64,000 bases of DNA from DASQUK01 sp963717085 (GCA_963717085.1 CAVQVM010000005.1:62001-126000), one strand, 5' to 3'; positions 22,932-32,471 are shown, counted from the first letter of the stretch. Notes: generated by a model from the letters alone, not told the origin. Made by a program: numbers and translations.

Positions 22932-25358
22932 CTACAGCTCCTCCCTGCGCTGCATCTGCTGGAACATGATCCATCCCGGGATCATGGGGACCCAGTAGGT
23001 GGCGAGGCGGAAGGTGAGGACCGACGACACCGCGGCGCTGTCGGCCATGCCGTAGCCCGACAGGGCGGCCACGAGCGCGGCCTCCACCGCACCGAGCCCG
23101 CCGGGCGTGGGCGTCGCCGACCCGATGGCCGCGGCGATGAGGTAGGCGGCGCCGATCTCGGGGAAGCTGACGCCGCCGCCGAACGCCTGCACCGCTGCCA
23201 TCAGCGTCAGGATGAACGCGAACGTGATGCCGAGCGCGCCACCCAGCAGCGCCAGCACCCGCAGCGGGTCGGTCACGACGTCAGCCAGCGACGACCCGGC
23301 CGTGCGCAGGTAGCCGAGCAAGGGCGGAAGGACCCGACGACGCAGGGCCGGGACCACACCCACGATCAGGCCGCTGACGGCGCCGCCGATGGCGATCACC
23401 AGCAGCCAGACGTTGGTGTCGGGCAGCGAGAAACCCGGGCCGCGGGCGCCGGCCCAGGCGACGAAAGCCGCCATGAGCGACAGGTGGACGATGAGCCCGA
23501 CCAGGGCGTTGAGCCCCACGGCCGCCCCGGCCGCCGCGGTGTCGACCCCCGAGCGCTGGAGGAAGCGGACGCCGACCGCCAGCGTGCCGGTGTTGGCCGG
23601 TGCAATGCGCCCGACGAAGGCCGATGCCACCTGCATGCGGACCGTGGCGAGGTAGGGGATCGGCTGCGGCACCGACCCGAGGAGCGACAGCGCCGCGGCG
23701 AAGAACGTCGCCGCCGCCCCGGCGAAGATCGGCACCAGCCACCACCAGTTGGCCCGCGTCGCCGCCTCCGCAGTCTCGCCCACATCGGCGAGCTGGGGCA
23801 GCAGGAAGTAGAAGCCACCTGCGAGCGCCAGGATCGACACGGCCGTCCGGGGCCGCACGCGCTCGAGCCGGGCCAGCGGGGCACGCTCGACACCGGTGGC
23901 GTCCTGCACCGCCTCCTGCAGGGCGTCCAGCACCTGGCGGTTGCCGCGCAGACTTCGCCTCGTCGAGGCCGGCAGCGCCAGCGGCTGCAGGTACGGCACG
24001 GCCGCCACCACGGCCTTCGGACCAAGGGTCTCCACGGCCACCGCGACGGCCTCGTCGGCGCCCACCCGCAGGGCGGTGTCAACCAGGACCTGGGCGCGGT
24101 CGAGGCCCAGGTCGCGGTCCGAAGCCGCCAGTCGGGCGGCGTCGAACTCGGTCATCGCCACGTCGCCGGTCGCGGTCACGCTCACGACGCCGAGCCCGAG
24201 CCCCCGATGGGCGATGCGCTGGCGATGCAACGCCGCCACCTGCTGCCAGATCCTCCGCAGCAACGGCCGGTCCAGCCTCGCGGGAGGCAGATCCGACACC
24301 GCGGTGCCGTCGAGGCGTTCCTCGAGCAGGCCCACCGAGCCCGCGGGCGAGGCGACGATGTTCCGCACGACCGGCACGCGCACCCCGGCCGCCCCGGCCA
24401 CGGTCTGGGCGAGTGCCTCGTGCTCGATGCGTCGCTGGACCGTCGCGTGCGGCTCGTCGACCTGCGACGTCCGGAGCCGGACCGTGCGCCAGGCCTGCTC
24501 CAGCCGTTCCGACGAACGGTCCGTGCGCGTTCGCACCCGCAGCTGCAGCTTCTCGCCATCGGCCAGGACGACCGCGTACCGGAGCGGCGTGTCTCCCGCC
24601 AGCTGTTCGATGCGCACCGGGTCCGCGACAGGCCGGAGCATGGAAACGAGCTCGTCGGCGTCCGGATCGGCGCTCTCGGTGCCGAACGCGAGCAGTGCCA
24701 GGTAACCGACCGCCATGCCGAGCGCCACCGCGATCACGATGTCGAGGGGCGGTTCGCTGGACGAGACCACCCGGAACAGGATGAGCAGGGCCACCCCGAA
24801 CCACAGGAAACGCCGCCACTGGCGCGACACCCGGGGGGAGGCGATCACGACGAAGGCGACGACAGCCGCGATCAGGGGCGACGTGGCGAATTCGGGGTCC
24901 GTGAGCTCGATGACCCGTTCGGTCGCGGGATCGACCGCGGCCACGACGCCCCGGTCGGCCAACACGTCGCTCAGCCAGTTCATGGCCAGGACCGCGGCCA
25001 GCCCACCGAGCACGAGGGCCGCGGCCTGCCGGTAGCGCCGAAGGAGGACCAGGAAGGCCACGGTCACGACCGGCACGATCGTGGCGGAGACCACCGTCAC
25101 CGCCGCCAGCACGTCGGCGAACCGCTCGGGCACGCGTTGGTACACGTCGACGATGTCCTCTTCGGCGCCGCCGATCGTGTTGCGGGCGTTGATGGCGATG
25201 AACACGCCCGCGGCCAACAACGCTAGGGAAGCGAGCAGGCGCACGAAGTCGGCCTGGTAACGAACGCGCTGGCGGGGCGCGACCGAGACGGTGACGTCCG
25301 GAGCATCGCCCGTCTGGTCAGTCGCGATCGCCTCCGACGTGCGCTGCACGCTGGTCAT
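22932..25358 (-). CDS. YbhN/LPG-synthase-type membrane protein with PAP2-like and degenerate kinase-like segments
   Basis: About 808 residues from ATG 25358. The N-terminal third has some six or seven hydrophobic helices. The middle (about 230-460) is soluble and resembles a lipopolysaccharide kinase-like domain: LLEERLDGTAVSDLPP, then AHRGLGLGVVSV where HRD would be expected, and AMTEFDAARLAA for the DFG region. The C-terminal part has eight or nine helices with the UPF0104 signature SATPTPGGLGAVEAAL. Members flip or synthesise lipids. The kinase-like part lacks the catalytic Asp, so it may be a regulatory pseudokinase. Confidence 0.85.
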   Translation of the reverse strand: MTSVQRTSEAIATDQTGDAPDVTVSVAPRQRVRYQADFVRLLASLALLAAGVFIAINARNTIGGAEEDIVDVYQRVPERFADVLAAVTVVSATIVPVVTVAFLVLLRRYRQAAALVLGGLAAVLAMNWLSDVLADRGVVAAVDPATERVIELTDPEFATSPLIAAVVAFVVIASPRVSRQWRRFLWFGVALLILFRVVSSSEPPLDIVIAVALGMAVGYLALLAFGTESADPDADELVSMLRPVADPVRIEQLAGDTPLRYAVVLADGEKLQLRVRTRTDRSSERLEQAWRTVRLRTSQVDEPHATVQRRIEHEALAQTVAGAAGVRVPVVRNIVASPAGSVGLLEERLDGTAVSDLPPARLDRPLLRRIWQQVAALHRQRIAHRGLGLGVVSVTATGDVAMTEFDAARLAASDRDLGLDRAQVLVDTALRVGADEAVAVAVETLGPKAVVAAVPYLQPLALPASTRRSLRGNRQVLDALQEAVQDATGVERAPLARLERVRPRTAVSILALAGGFYFLLPQLADVGETAEAATRANWWWLVPIFAGAAATFFAAALSLLGSVPQPIPYLATVRMQVASAFVGRIAPANTGTLAVGVRFLQRSGVDTAAAGAAVGLNALVGLIVHLSLMAAFVAWAGARGPGFSLPDTNVWLLVIAIGGAVSGLIVGVVPALRRRVLPPLLGYLRTAGSSLADVVTDPLRVLALLGGALGITFAFILTLMAAVQAFGGGVSFPEIGAAYLIAAAIGSATPTPGGLGAVEAALVAALSGYGMADSAAVSSVLTFRLATYWVPMIPGWIMFQQMQRREEL

Positions 25359-25485
25359 CCTGGCACGGCGGGGTCGCGAAGCAGGCGACGCCGGCACATT
25401 CCGCCCATCGTTGATTGGGCAGGTTTGCGCGGGCAGCCGGCGCTCAGCCGGTCCGGGCGCACTCGCGCCACAGGCTGCTACACGA

Positions 25486-25968
25486 TCAGAGCTTGGCCAG
25501 CACCGATTCCGCGGAGCTGACGTCGAGGCCCGGGTTGGGCTCGACCATCAGCTCGGTGACCACGCCGTCGTCGATGATGGCGGCGTAGCGCTGTGTGCGG
25601 GTGCCGAGCCCGAAGCCGGAGCCGTCGAGCGTCAGCCCGACCTCGGCGGCGAAGTCGCCGTTGCCGTCGGCCAGCATCGTGATCTTGTCGTCGGTCCCCT
25701 GTGCCTCGCCCCAGGCACCCATGACGAAGACGTCGTTGACGGCGATGCAGGCGATGGTGTCGACGCCCTTGGCCTTGATGTCCTCGGCGCGAAGCACGAA
25801 GCCGGGTAGGTGGTGGTCGGAACAGGTGGGCGTGAAGGCGCCGGGCACGGCGAACAACACGACCTTGCCCTTGCCGAGAACCTCGCCGCTCTGTACCGGC
25901 GCCACGCCGTCGCTCGTCGTGGTCATCAGCTTGACGTCGGGGATGCGGTCACCGACCGAGATCGCCAT
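25486..25968 (-). CDS. Type 5 (Prx5/PMP20) peroxiredoxin
   Basis: A 160-residue thiol peroxidase. The peroxidatic Cys is in FAVPGAFTPTCSDHHLPGFV, the PxxxTxxC signature of the family, followed by IACIAVNDVFVMGAWGEAQG. ATG 25968 follows GGAGG on the minus strand; an upstream in-frame ATG at 26013 is less likely. Prx5 enzymes reduce peroxides using glutaredoxin, thioredoxin or mycothiol-linked donors. No second conserved Cys is seen near the C terminus, so it is probably a one-Cys type. Confidence 0.92.
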   Translation of the reverse strand: MAISVGDRIPDVKLMTTTSDGVAPVQSGEVLGKGKVVLFAVPGAFTPTCSDHHLPGFVLRAEDIKAKGVDTIACIAVNDVFVMGAWGEAQGTDDKITMLADGNGDFAAEVGLTLDGSGFGLGTRTQRYAAIIDDGVVTELMVEPNPGLDVSSAESVLAKL

Positions 25969-26048
25969 CGATCCTCCTGGGTTTGCGCTCGTGACAAGAA
26001 CGTCCTGCATCATGCCCCAACCGGCCCATGGGGGCGCGAACGCGGCAC

Positions 26049-26084
26049 CGCCCCCGGCTGCCGGGATCCCGGCCGCCGGGGGCG
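26049..26084 (-). terminator. Strong hairpin downstream of the GlsB/YeaQ-like gene
   Basis: A 36-base near-perfect palindrome (18 + 18, one mismatch pair, no loop beyond the centre GATC). It lies 62 bases past the end of the GlsB-like gene and upstream of the peroxiredoxin start, so it probably separates the two transcription units. Confidence 0.65.
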
Positions 26085-26146
26085 AAGTCCGGCGCGATCA
26101 GAGCAGGTGGCGAATGGGCACGGAGTATCCCATTCCGCTGGGCCTC

Positions 26147-26446
26147 TCAGAACATGCGGCGACGGATCGGGCGACGCCTCAGCCGGCGGTTGCTGGTGGC
26201 GTTGTAGATGAGCAGGGCGAGCACCGCACCGATGATCGAGCCGATGACGCCCGATGCCTGCAGTGCCCCCTCGTCGAGGTCCTTGTCGAAGAGCAGGTAG
26301 CCCAGGAAGCCACCTATCAACGACCCGACGATGCCGAGCACGATCGTGCCCACCACGCCCATCGGGTCACGCCCAGGCACGAGCAAGCGGGCCAGGTAGC
26401 CGGCGATCGCACCGACGATGAGCATCCAGATGATGAATCCGAGCAT
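26147..26446 (-). CDS. GlsB/YeaQ/YmgE family membrane protein
   Basis: A 99-residue protein with three hydrophobic Gly-rich segments (IIWMLIVGAIAGYLARLLV, TIVLGIVGSLIGGFLGYLLF, SIIGAVLALLIYNA), the standard layout of the transglycosylase-associated family. ATG 26446 has a GGGAGAGCAAGAAG leader. The role of the family is unclear, but it is widely linked to envelope or general stress. The protein ends in an Arg-rich tail (RRLRRRPIRRRMF), which is unusual and may contact lipid or nucleic acid. Confidence 0.9.
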   Translation of the reverse strand: MLGFIIWMLIVGAIAGYLARLLVPGRDPMGVVGTIVLGIVGSLIGGFLGYLLFDKDLDEGALQASGVIGSIIGAVLALLIYNATSNRRLRRRPIRRRMF

Positions 26447-26597
26447 CTTCTTGCTCTCCCTTTCGGCCGCGGTCCCGACCGCGGTGACGAGTGGTCTCGC
26501 TGTATGCGTGCCCCGATAGGCGCCCGACAATTCGCTCGCGCTGAGTGGTCACATGCTCACACCCATGGGCCCACGTCACGCAGGCAGACTCGTCTCC

Positions 26598-27614
26598 ATG
26601 GCCCCCGACGCCGCAGCCATCCAGACCCCGCCCGACGACGTGCCCGCCGTGCCCTCCCGGTCCCACATCGACGCCGCCGCCCGGCGCCTGGCGCCGTGGA
26701 TCCGGGTGACCCCGCTGCTCGAGGTCGACGCCGCCGACCTCGGCCTGCCCGACCGCCGCTGGCCGCTGGTGCTCAAGCTGGAGATGTTGCAACACGCCGG
26801 CTCGTTCAAGGGCCGCGGAGCGCACAACCAGCTCCTGGGGGACGTGCCGGCGGCCGGCGTGGTGGCGGCGTCGGGCGGCAACTACGGCGTGGCCGTGGCC
26901 TATGCGGCTCACCGGCTGGGCCTGGCGGCGACCGTGTTCGTCACCGATACCACGGCGCCGGCCAAGCTCGAGCGGCTCCGGTCGCTCGGGGCCACGGTCG
27001 AGGTCGTCCCGGGCTACTACGACGAGGCCCTGGCGGCCAGCCACGAGCACGCGGCCGCCACCGGCGCCCGCTTCCTCCACGCGTTCGACCAGCGCGAGAT
27101 GCTCGAGGGTTCCGGCACGCTCGCGGCCGAGCTGGAACGCCAGGCCGCGGCGGGCGCGTCACCGGCCGGCGGGGGCCCCGAGGGACTCGATCGGGTCATC
27201 GTCGCCGTCGGCGGCGCCGGGCTCATCGGGGGCGTGGCCTCTTGGTACCGGGGGGCGGTCCGCGTCACGGGTGTCGAGACCCGGGGATGCAGGGGCCTCG
27301 ACACCGCCCTGCGTGCCGGCCGGGTGGTCGACACCGACATCGCGGGACTCGCCGCCGACGCGCTGGGCGCGCGCCGCGTCGGCGCGCTGGGCTTCGCAGC
27401 CGCCCGCGCCTGGACCGAAGGCGTCGTGGTCGTCGACGACGCCGACCTGGTGGATGCCCAGAGTCGCCTGTGGCGGGCGCTGCGCGTGGCGACGGAGCCG
27501 GCGGGGGCCGCGGCCCTCGCGGCGCTGACGACGGGTGCGCTAGCGCCCGATCCCGACGAACGCATCGCCGTCGTGCTGTGCGGTGGCAACGTCGATCCCG
27601 GCACGCTCGGCTGA
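26598..27614 (+). CDS. PLP-dependent serine/threonine dehydratase-like enzyme
   Basis: About 338 residues from ATG 26598; ATG 26553 or 26565 could add up to 15 residues. The fold-type II PLP enzyme signature is intact: the Schiff-base Lys in HAGSFKGRGAHNQL, the Asn loop ASGGNYGVAVAY, the phosphate-binding glycines in VAVGGAGLIGG and a terminal VVLCGGNVDPG. This matches threonine dehydratases and serine racemases, which deaminate or epimerise hydroxy amino acids. There is no C-terminal ACT domain, so it is the catabolic (non-allosteric) type. Confidence 0.9.
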   Translation: MAPDAAAIQTPPDDVPAVPSRSHIDAAARRLAPWIRVTPLLEVDAADLGLPDRRWPLVLKLEMLQHAGSFKGRGAHNQLLGDVPAAGVVAASGGNYGVAVAYAAHRLGLAATVFVTDTTAPAKLERLRSLGATVEVVPGYYDEALAASHEHAAATGARFLHAFDQREMLEGSGTLAAELERQAAAGASPAGGGPEGLDRVIVAVGGAGLIGGVASWYRGAVRVTGVETRGCRGLDTALRAGRVVDTDIAGLAADALGARRVGALGFAAARAWTEGVVVVDDADLVDAQSRLWRALRVATEPAGAAALAALTTGALAPDPDERIAVVLCGGNVDPGTLG

Positions 27615-27627
27615 CGGTCCCCGCAGC

Positions 27628-27679
27628 CGAACTTGCGGTGGCTGGCGCTGTCATGGCCTCGGTAAGCGCCGCAAGTTCG
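27628..27679. terminator. Hairpin spanning the 3' ends of convergent genes
   Basis: Eleven-base inverted arms at 27628-27638 and 27669-27679 flank a 30-base loop. One arm is intergenic; the other lies in the last codons of the minus-strand phosphotransferase gene. It could serve both convergent transcripts. No T-run is present. Confidence 0.4.
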
Positions 27680-28613
27680 CCTCGGGCGGGGGCGGCAGGG
27701 GCACCTGAGCAGCGACGGCGCGGGCCAGGTAGGGCTCGCTGGCGGCCACCTGCCCCCGGGTCCAGAACGACGGCCCGTTCTCGAGGATGCAGGCCATGTC
27801 CCAATAGGGGTGGAACGCCTCGCCGGTGAGCGCCTCGTAGGCCGCCCGGAAGTCGTCCGCCGCCCGGTCGCCCGCCAGGTCGATGAGGTTGGCGCGGCAG
27901 GTGGCCACGTCGCAGCCCCGGGGACCGGCGCAGGCGTTGGCCCAGTCGACGACGCCCGAGATGCGGCCGCGCACCCACAGGACGTTGCCGGGGTGGAAGT
28001 CCCGGTGGATGAACGTCGGCGCGTACGCCGGCACCGCGTCGTGCCACAGCCCGATGGCCGTCTCCCAGAGGCGCGGCCAGCGCGACGCCGGCGGCGGGGC
28101 CAGGGTCGTGTCCGTGTACCAACCGAAGTAGTCGTGGCCGAAACCGGCCGGGTCGGCGGCGTGGATGGCTGCGGCGGCCTCGGCGAGGCGCCCGGCGTCG
28201 GGCACGGCCATCGCGCGGCCGGGCAGGAAGCTCATGAGCAGGGCCGGAACCCCGTCCCCGATGTCCACGCCCGTGGTGTCCGCCGCCACCACCTCCGGCA
28301 CCGGCAGCCCGTGGGCGGCGCCGAACCGCAGGGCGTCGACCTCGCGGCGGGGGGCCACGGGCTCGTCAGCGAGAAACCCCGGCCACACGTAGCGCCGCAA
28401 CACCAGCCGGGTGCCGTCCGTGGTGTACAGCCCGTGCACCGCGGTCGACGACGCCCCCGCCAGCCGGCGGACCCGAGCGATGCGCACACCGGCGTTCCGC
28501 TCCACCCAGGCCCGGACCGCGGGCGGGACCGAGGTCCGACGTAGCTCCGGTGGTAGCGAGGCGACGTCGCGGTGGTTGGGGTGGCGGGGATGCTTCGTGG
28601 CGCCGGTCGACAT
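27651..28613 (-). CDS. APH-family phosphotransferase
   Basis: About 320 residues from ATG 28613. The catalytic loop FIHRDFHPGNVLW (Brenner HxDxxxxN motif) and the metal-binding ISGVVDWANA are textbook, so this is an active-looking kinase-like phosphotransferase. It differs from the one at 8953, whose catalytic loop has lost the His. It is the last gene of the minus-strand block and starts 26 bases after the amidohydrolase stop. The substrate is probably a small hydroxylated or amino compound related to that pathway. Confidence 0.88.
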   Translation of the reverse strand: MSTGATKHPRHPNHRDVASLPPELRRTSVPPAVRAWVERNAGVRIARVRRLAGASSTAVHGLYTTDGTRLVLRRYVWPGFLADEPVAPRREVDALRFGAAHGLPVPEVVAADTTGVDIGDGVPALLMSFLPGRAMAVPDAGRLAEAAAAIHAADPAGFGHDYFGWYTDTTLAPPPASRWPRLWETAIGLWHDAVPAYAPTFIHRDFHPGNVLWVRGRISGVVDWANACAGPRGCDVATCRANLIDLAGDRAADDFRAAYEALTGEAFHPYWDMACILENGPSFWTRGQVAASEPYLARAVAAQVPLPPPPEANLRRLPRP

Positions 28614-28639
28614 CCTGGGGCCCGAGTCTGCCCCCTCCC

Positions 28640-30043
28640 TCACACCAGGCGCGCGGCCAGCTCGCGGCGCGCCGCCTCCAACCACTCCCGGCCGGCGTCA
28701 CGCGACGCCCGGGCCGCACGCAGGTCGACGCCGTAGACGGCGGCGGCGTTCAGGCCGAGGATCTTCTCCTTGGCCGCCGCGGTCAACGGCGGGTAGCCGT
28801 GCCGCTCCTGCAGGCGCTCGGGGATCGTGAAGGCGCGGAACGCGTCGATGAGCGGCTGCGGGGCGCCGTACCAGACGGAGTCGGTGCCCCACACGATGCG
28901 GTCCTCCCCCACCGCCAGCAGGAGCTTGCCGAGCACGTGGGCGGCCTCGCGTGGGCGGCGGAGCATGAGGAACCACGTGCTCCCGAGCTCGGCGTACACG
29001 TTGGCGCCGGGGCCGATCCCGGCGTCGGCGAGGCTCGCGACCAGGCGGCTCACACCCCGGCCGGGGTCGGCCTCGTGGGGCCCCTCCTCGCCCGTGGGAT
29101 CGGGCTCGTAGCCGGAGTGGTACACGAGGAACGTGATGTCGGGGAACAGGGCCGCCGCCGGTCCGACGTCGCGGGGGTCGGACCCGGCCGGGGCGGCCCC
29201 GGGCACCGGCCCGCCGATGCCCTTGTGGGCGCAGACGATCCTGGGTCCGAGCGCTCGCACCTGCTCGAGGAACGGAATCCCGACCGCCTCGTCGTCGAGG
29301 AACCACCCCGTCGGCATGCCGCCGGGCGGCACGGTCTCGGGCGGGTCCCACAGCGTGTACACCTTCCAGCCCGACGGCCGCAGCGCGTCGCGCCAGGCCT
29401 GCATCGCCTCGATCTCCCCCGGGCCGTAGTTGGGGTGGACGATCGTGTGGGTGAGCACCCTGCCCGTGCCCGCATAGCGATCGACGACCTCGCGACAGGC
29501 GGCGATCTCGGCGTTGGACAGGACGTTCTCGTGCTCCTGCCCCGGCAGCGACGTGAGCAGGGCGACGGCCGTCTCGCTGCCGCCGAAGACCAGTGCCGCC
29601 CATTCGGCCGCGGAGATGCGGGCCGGGTCGACGCCCCCGGACCACCGCTCGGGGTCGGTCATCTCGAGGAACCCGGTGAGTGCGACGGCCCCGGGGCCGT
29701 GGAACCTGGCCGGGTTCACGAGATGGGTCTGCACGTCGACCACGACCGAGCCTCCGCCGCCGTCGAGGCAGGCGTCGGCGGTGGCGGCATCGATCTCGGC
29801 CTCGACCGGGAGGGTGTAGAAGCCGCCGCCGGCAGCAGCGTCGATGGCCCGCAACGCGACCGCCGTGCCCCGGCGGTCCTCCACGTAGACCGGCGGCGCG
29901 AGGCCGGCCCGGCGCGCCTGATCACCCGCCGCGTCGCCGAAGCGGGCCAGCGCCTCCCGGTCGGCTCGCCGCCAGGGCAGGGGCCGGTACTCGTCCGACG
30001 ACAGCCGCCGGAGCAGGGGCGGCACCGGCAAGCGCAAGCTCAC
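28640..30043 (-). CDS. Amidohydrolase family metal-dependent hydrolase
   Basis: A 467-residue TIM-barrel enzyme of the amidohydrolase_2/ACMSD group. Metal-ligand candidates are VVDVQTHLVNP (position of the usual HxH, here with one His), VCAHKGIGG and FLVYHSGYEPD, and the last Asp in RIVWGTDSVWYG. The group includes decarboxylases and lactone or amide hydrolases. Its start overlaps the stop of the monooxygenase gene by four bases (30040-30043). In a Baeyer-Villiger pathway, an enzyme that opens the resulting ester or lactone would fit, but this is inference. Confidence 0.87.
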   Translation of the reverse strand: MSLRLPVPPLLRRLSSDEYRPLPWRRADREALARFGDAAGDQARRAGLAPPVYVEDRRGTAVALRAIDAAAGGGFYTLPVEAEIDAATADACLDGGGGSVVVDVQTHLVNPARFHGPGAVALTGFLEMTDPERWSGGVDPARISAAEWAALVFGGSETAVALLTSLPGQEHENVLSNAEIAACREVVDRYAGTGRVLTHTIVHPNYGPGEIEAMQAWRDALRPSGWKVYTLWDPPETVPPGGMPTGWFLDDEAVGIPFLEQVRALGPRIVCAHKGIGGPVPGAAPAGSDPRDVGPAAALFPDITFLVYHSGYEPDPTGEEGPHEADPGRGVSRLVASLADAGIGPGANVYAELGSTWFLMLRRPREAAHVLGKLLLAVGEDRIVWGTDSVWYGAPQPLIDAFRAFTIPERLQERHGYPPLTAAAKEKILGLNAAAVYGVDLRAARASRDAGREWLEAARRELAARLV

Positions 30044-31674
30044 CGGGGCTCGGCCGCCGGGGCTGTCAGCCTGAAGCCCCGGTAGCCGTCGGCGGCCACG
30101 TCGTCACACGTGGAGCGATACTGCGGGAAGCCGCCGACGTAGGGCAGGAAGACGCGCGGCTTGCCGGGCACGTTCGCGCCCATGTACCAGGAGTTGGCCC
30201 TCGGGAACAGCGTGGCGCTCGCGAGCTGGTTGACATGGTCGACCCACGCGTCCTCGGCCTCGACGCTGGCCTCGATGGTGCCGAGGCCGTTGGCCCCGAG
30301 GAACGACAGGCAGTCGGCGATCCAGTCCACGTGCTGCTCGATGGCCATGACCATGTTGCTGAGGACCGACGGGCTCCCCGGACCCGTGAGGATGAAGAGG
30401 TTGGGAAACCCCGCCGTCGCGATCCCGAGGTACGTGCGGGGGCCGGCGGACCACTTGTCGCTCAGCGGCCGGTCCCCCCGGCCCCGGATGTCGACGCGCA
30501 GCAGCGGCCCGGTCATCGCGTCGAACCCGGTGGCGAAGACGATGGTGTCCAGCTCGTGGACGCCCTCGGTGGTGCGGATGCCCGCCGCGACGATCTCGGT
30601 GATCGGGGTCTGCCTCAGGTCGACCAGGGTGACGTTGTCGCGGTTGAAGGTCTCGAAGTAGCCCGTGTCGAGGCAGGGCCGCTTGGTGGCGAAGGGATGA
30701 TCGGTCGGCGTGAGCACCCGCGCCACGTCGGGGTCGACGACGATCTCGCGGATCTTCGAGCGGATGAACTCGGCCGCGGTGTCGTTGGCCACCTTGTCGA
30801 GGATGAGGTCGCGGAACGTCGTCGTCATCGACATCAGGCCCCCGCGGGCCCAGGCCGCCTCGTAGCGCCGCCGTCGTTCGGCGGGCTCGACCTCCAGCGC
30901 CAGCTCCGTCGGGGCCGACACCGCGATGGCGGAGAAGGAGCCGCGGGCCGCGTCGCGCAGCGCGCCGTAGCCGGCCTTCACCTCGGCCTGAGCGTTGGGG
31001 GCGAGCGGCTCGTTCCGGGCGGGCACGCTGAAGTTGGGGGTGCGCTGGAAGACGACCAGGTGCGACGCCTGCCGGGCGATCACGGGGATCGACTGGATGC
31101 CCGACGAGCCGGTGCCGACGACGCCCACCCGCTGCCCGCTGAAGTCCACGCCCTCGTGCGGCCACTGACCCGTGTGGAACCAGTTGCCCCGGAAGCTGCT
31201 CAGGCCCTCGATGTCGGGCGTGGTGACGGCGGACAGGCAGCCGGTCGCCATGACGCAGAACCGCGCCGACACGTCGTCGCCCCGGTCGGTCGTGAGCCGC
31301 CACCGGCCGGAGGCGTCGTCGAAGGCGGCGGTGGTCACCCGAGTGTCGAACTGGATGTCGCGCCGGAGGTCGAAGCGGTCGGCCACATGGTTGATGTACC
31401 GGAGGATCTCGGGCTGGGGCGCATACCGCTCGCTCCAGTCCCATTCCTGCTCTAGCTGCGGCGAGAAGGAGTACGAGTACTCGAGGCTCTCGACGTCGCA
31501 GCGAGCGCCCGGGTAGCGGTTCCAGAACCAGGTGCCGCCCACGCCCGAACCGGCCTCGTAGACCTGGACCGAGAGCCCGAGGCCCCGCAGGCGGTGGAGC
31601 GCGTAGAGCCCGCCGAACCCGGCGCCGACGACCACCACGTCGAGGTGACGCGCTCGGTCGGTGGGTGCGCTCAC
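30040..31674 (-). CDS. Baeyer-Villiger-type flavin-containing monooxygenase
   Basis: A 544-residue FAD/NADPH enzyme. The FAD Rossmann motif is VVVVGAGFGGLYALHRL, and the NADPH motif is GVVGTGSSGIQSIPVIA. The Baeyer-Villiger fingerprint FxGxxxHTxxWP is visible as FRGNWFHTGQWPHEG. BVMOs insert oxygen next to ketone carbonyls to make esters or lactones, for example from cyclohexanone or steroids. GTG 31674 overlaps the SDR stop as GTGA. The order alcohol dehydrogenase-like SDR, BVMO, hydrolase suggests a pathway alcohol to ketone to ester to acid plus alcohol. Confidence 0.93.
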   Translation of the reverse strand: MSAPTDRARHLDVVVVGAGFGGLYALHRLRGLGLSVQVYEAGSGVGGTWFWNRYPGARCDVESLEYSYSFSPQLEQEWDWSERYAPQPEILRYINHVADRFDLRRDIQFDTRVTTAAFDDASGRWRLTTDRGDDVSARFCVMATGCLSAVTTPDIEGLSSFRGNWFHTGQWPHEGVDFSGQRVGVVGTGSSGIQSIPVIARQASHLVVFQRTPNFSVPARNEPLAPNAQAEVKAGYGALRDAARGSFSAIAVSAPTELALEVEPAERRRRYEAAWARGGLMSMTTTFRDLILDKVANDTAAEFIRSKIREIVVDPDVARVLTPTDHPFATKRPCLDTGYFETFNRDNVTLVDLRQTPITEIVAAGIRTTEGVHELDTIVFATGFDAMTGPLLRVDIRGRGDRPLSDKWSAGPRTYLGIATAGFPNLFILTGPGSPSVLSNMVMAIEQHVDWIADCLSFLGANGLGTIEASVEAEDAWVDHVNQLASATLFPRANSWYMGANVPGKPRVFLPYVGGFPQYRSTCDDVAADGYRGFRLTAPAAEPR

Positions 31675-32459
31675 CGGCGGGCTCCGGCTGTCGTGGCGGC
31701 GGTATCGGAGGCGGCGGGCGCCAGGAACTCGGCGATGTCGATCGGGCTGCGCAGCGAAAGGCCCCCGTCCGCCACCAGCACCTGGCCGGTCACCCACCGC
31801 AGCTGGCCCAGGGCCACGGCCGCGGCGGCCACGTCGTCGGCGCTGCCCACGGCCCCGAGCGGGGTGCGAGCCGCCACCGCCTCGCGGTAGCCGGGCACGG
31901 CATCGGTCCGGGCGAACAGCGGCGTGTCCGTCGTGCCCGGAGCGATGACGTTCACCCGGATGCTCCGGGGGCCGAGCTCGGCCGCGGCGATCCGGGCGAG
32001 CTGGACCACGCCGGCCTTGGAGCTGTTGTAGTGCGCCATGTTGCGGTCGGCGAGGAACCCGGACACCGAGCCCGTGATCACGATGGACCCGCCCGTGCCG
32101 GATGCAACCATCGCCCGGGCGGACTCCCGGAGGCACAGGAACGTTCCCCGGAGGTTCACGTCGTGGTTCCGATCCCACTCGTCGGCGGTCATGGCCAGCA
32201 AGGGGGCCAGCCCGCCGACGCCGGCGTTGAGGAACGCGAGGTCGAGGCCGGACAGGCGGTCGGTGGCGGCGGCGACGGCCCCGACCACCGACTTCTCGTC
32301 GGCCACGTCGCACACCAGCGCCACGTCGCCGTCGCCGTCGCGTGCCTCGACGTCGAGCACGGCGACCCGGCTGCCGGCGTCACGCAGCTGGCGGACGATC
32401 GCCTGACCGATCCCGCTGGATCCACCCGTCACCAGCGCCGCGGTGCCCTCGATCGTCAT
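31671..32459 (-). CDS. Short-chain dehydrogenase/reductase
   Basis: About 262 residues from ATG 32459; GTG 32471 adds four residues. All classical SDR motifs are present: TGGSSGIGQAI, the NAG of LAFLNAGVGG, the active-site Ser in ITGSVSG and YNSSKAGVVQ (Tyr-x3-Lys), then RVNVIAPGTTDTPL. It probably oxidises a secondary alcohol to the ketone used by the downstream monooxygenase. The acidic residue after the second strand (VLDVEAR) favours NAD over NADP. Confidence 0.92.
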   Translation of the reverse strand: MTIEGTAALVTGGSSGIGQAIVRQLRDAGSRVAVLDVEARDGDGDVALVCDVADEKSVVGAVAAATDRLSGLDLAFLNAGVGGLAPLLAMTADEWDRNHDVNLRGTFLCLRESARAMVASGTGGSIVITGSVSGFLADRNMAHYNSSKAGVVQLARIAAAELGPRSIRVNVIAPGTTDTPLFARTDAVPGYREAVAARTPLGAVGSADDVAAAAVALGQLRWVTGQVLVADGGLSLRSPIDIAEFLAPAASDTAATTAGARR

Positions 32460-32471
32460 GGCGCGTCGCAC

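Noticed and set aside
29680..31455. Plus-strand frame of 591 codons across the BVMO and amidohydrolase
   Set aside because: Rich in Arg/Pro/Gly; the minus-strand frames carry the enzyme motifs.
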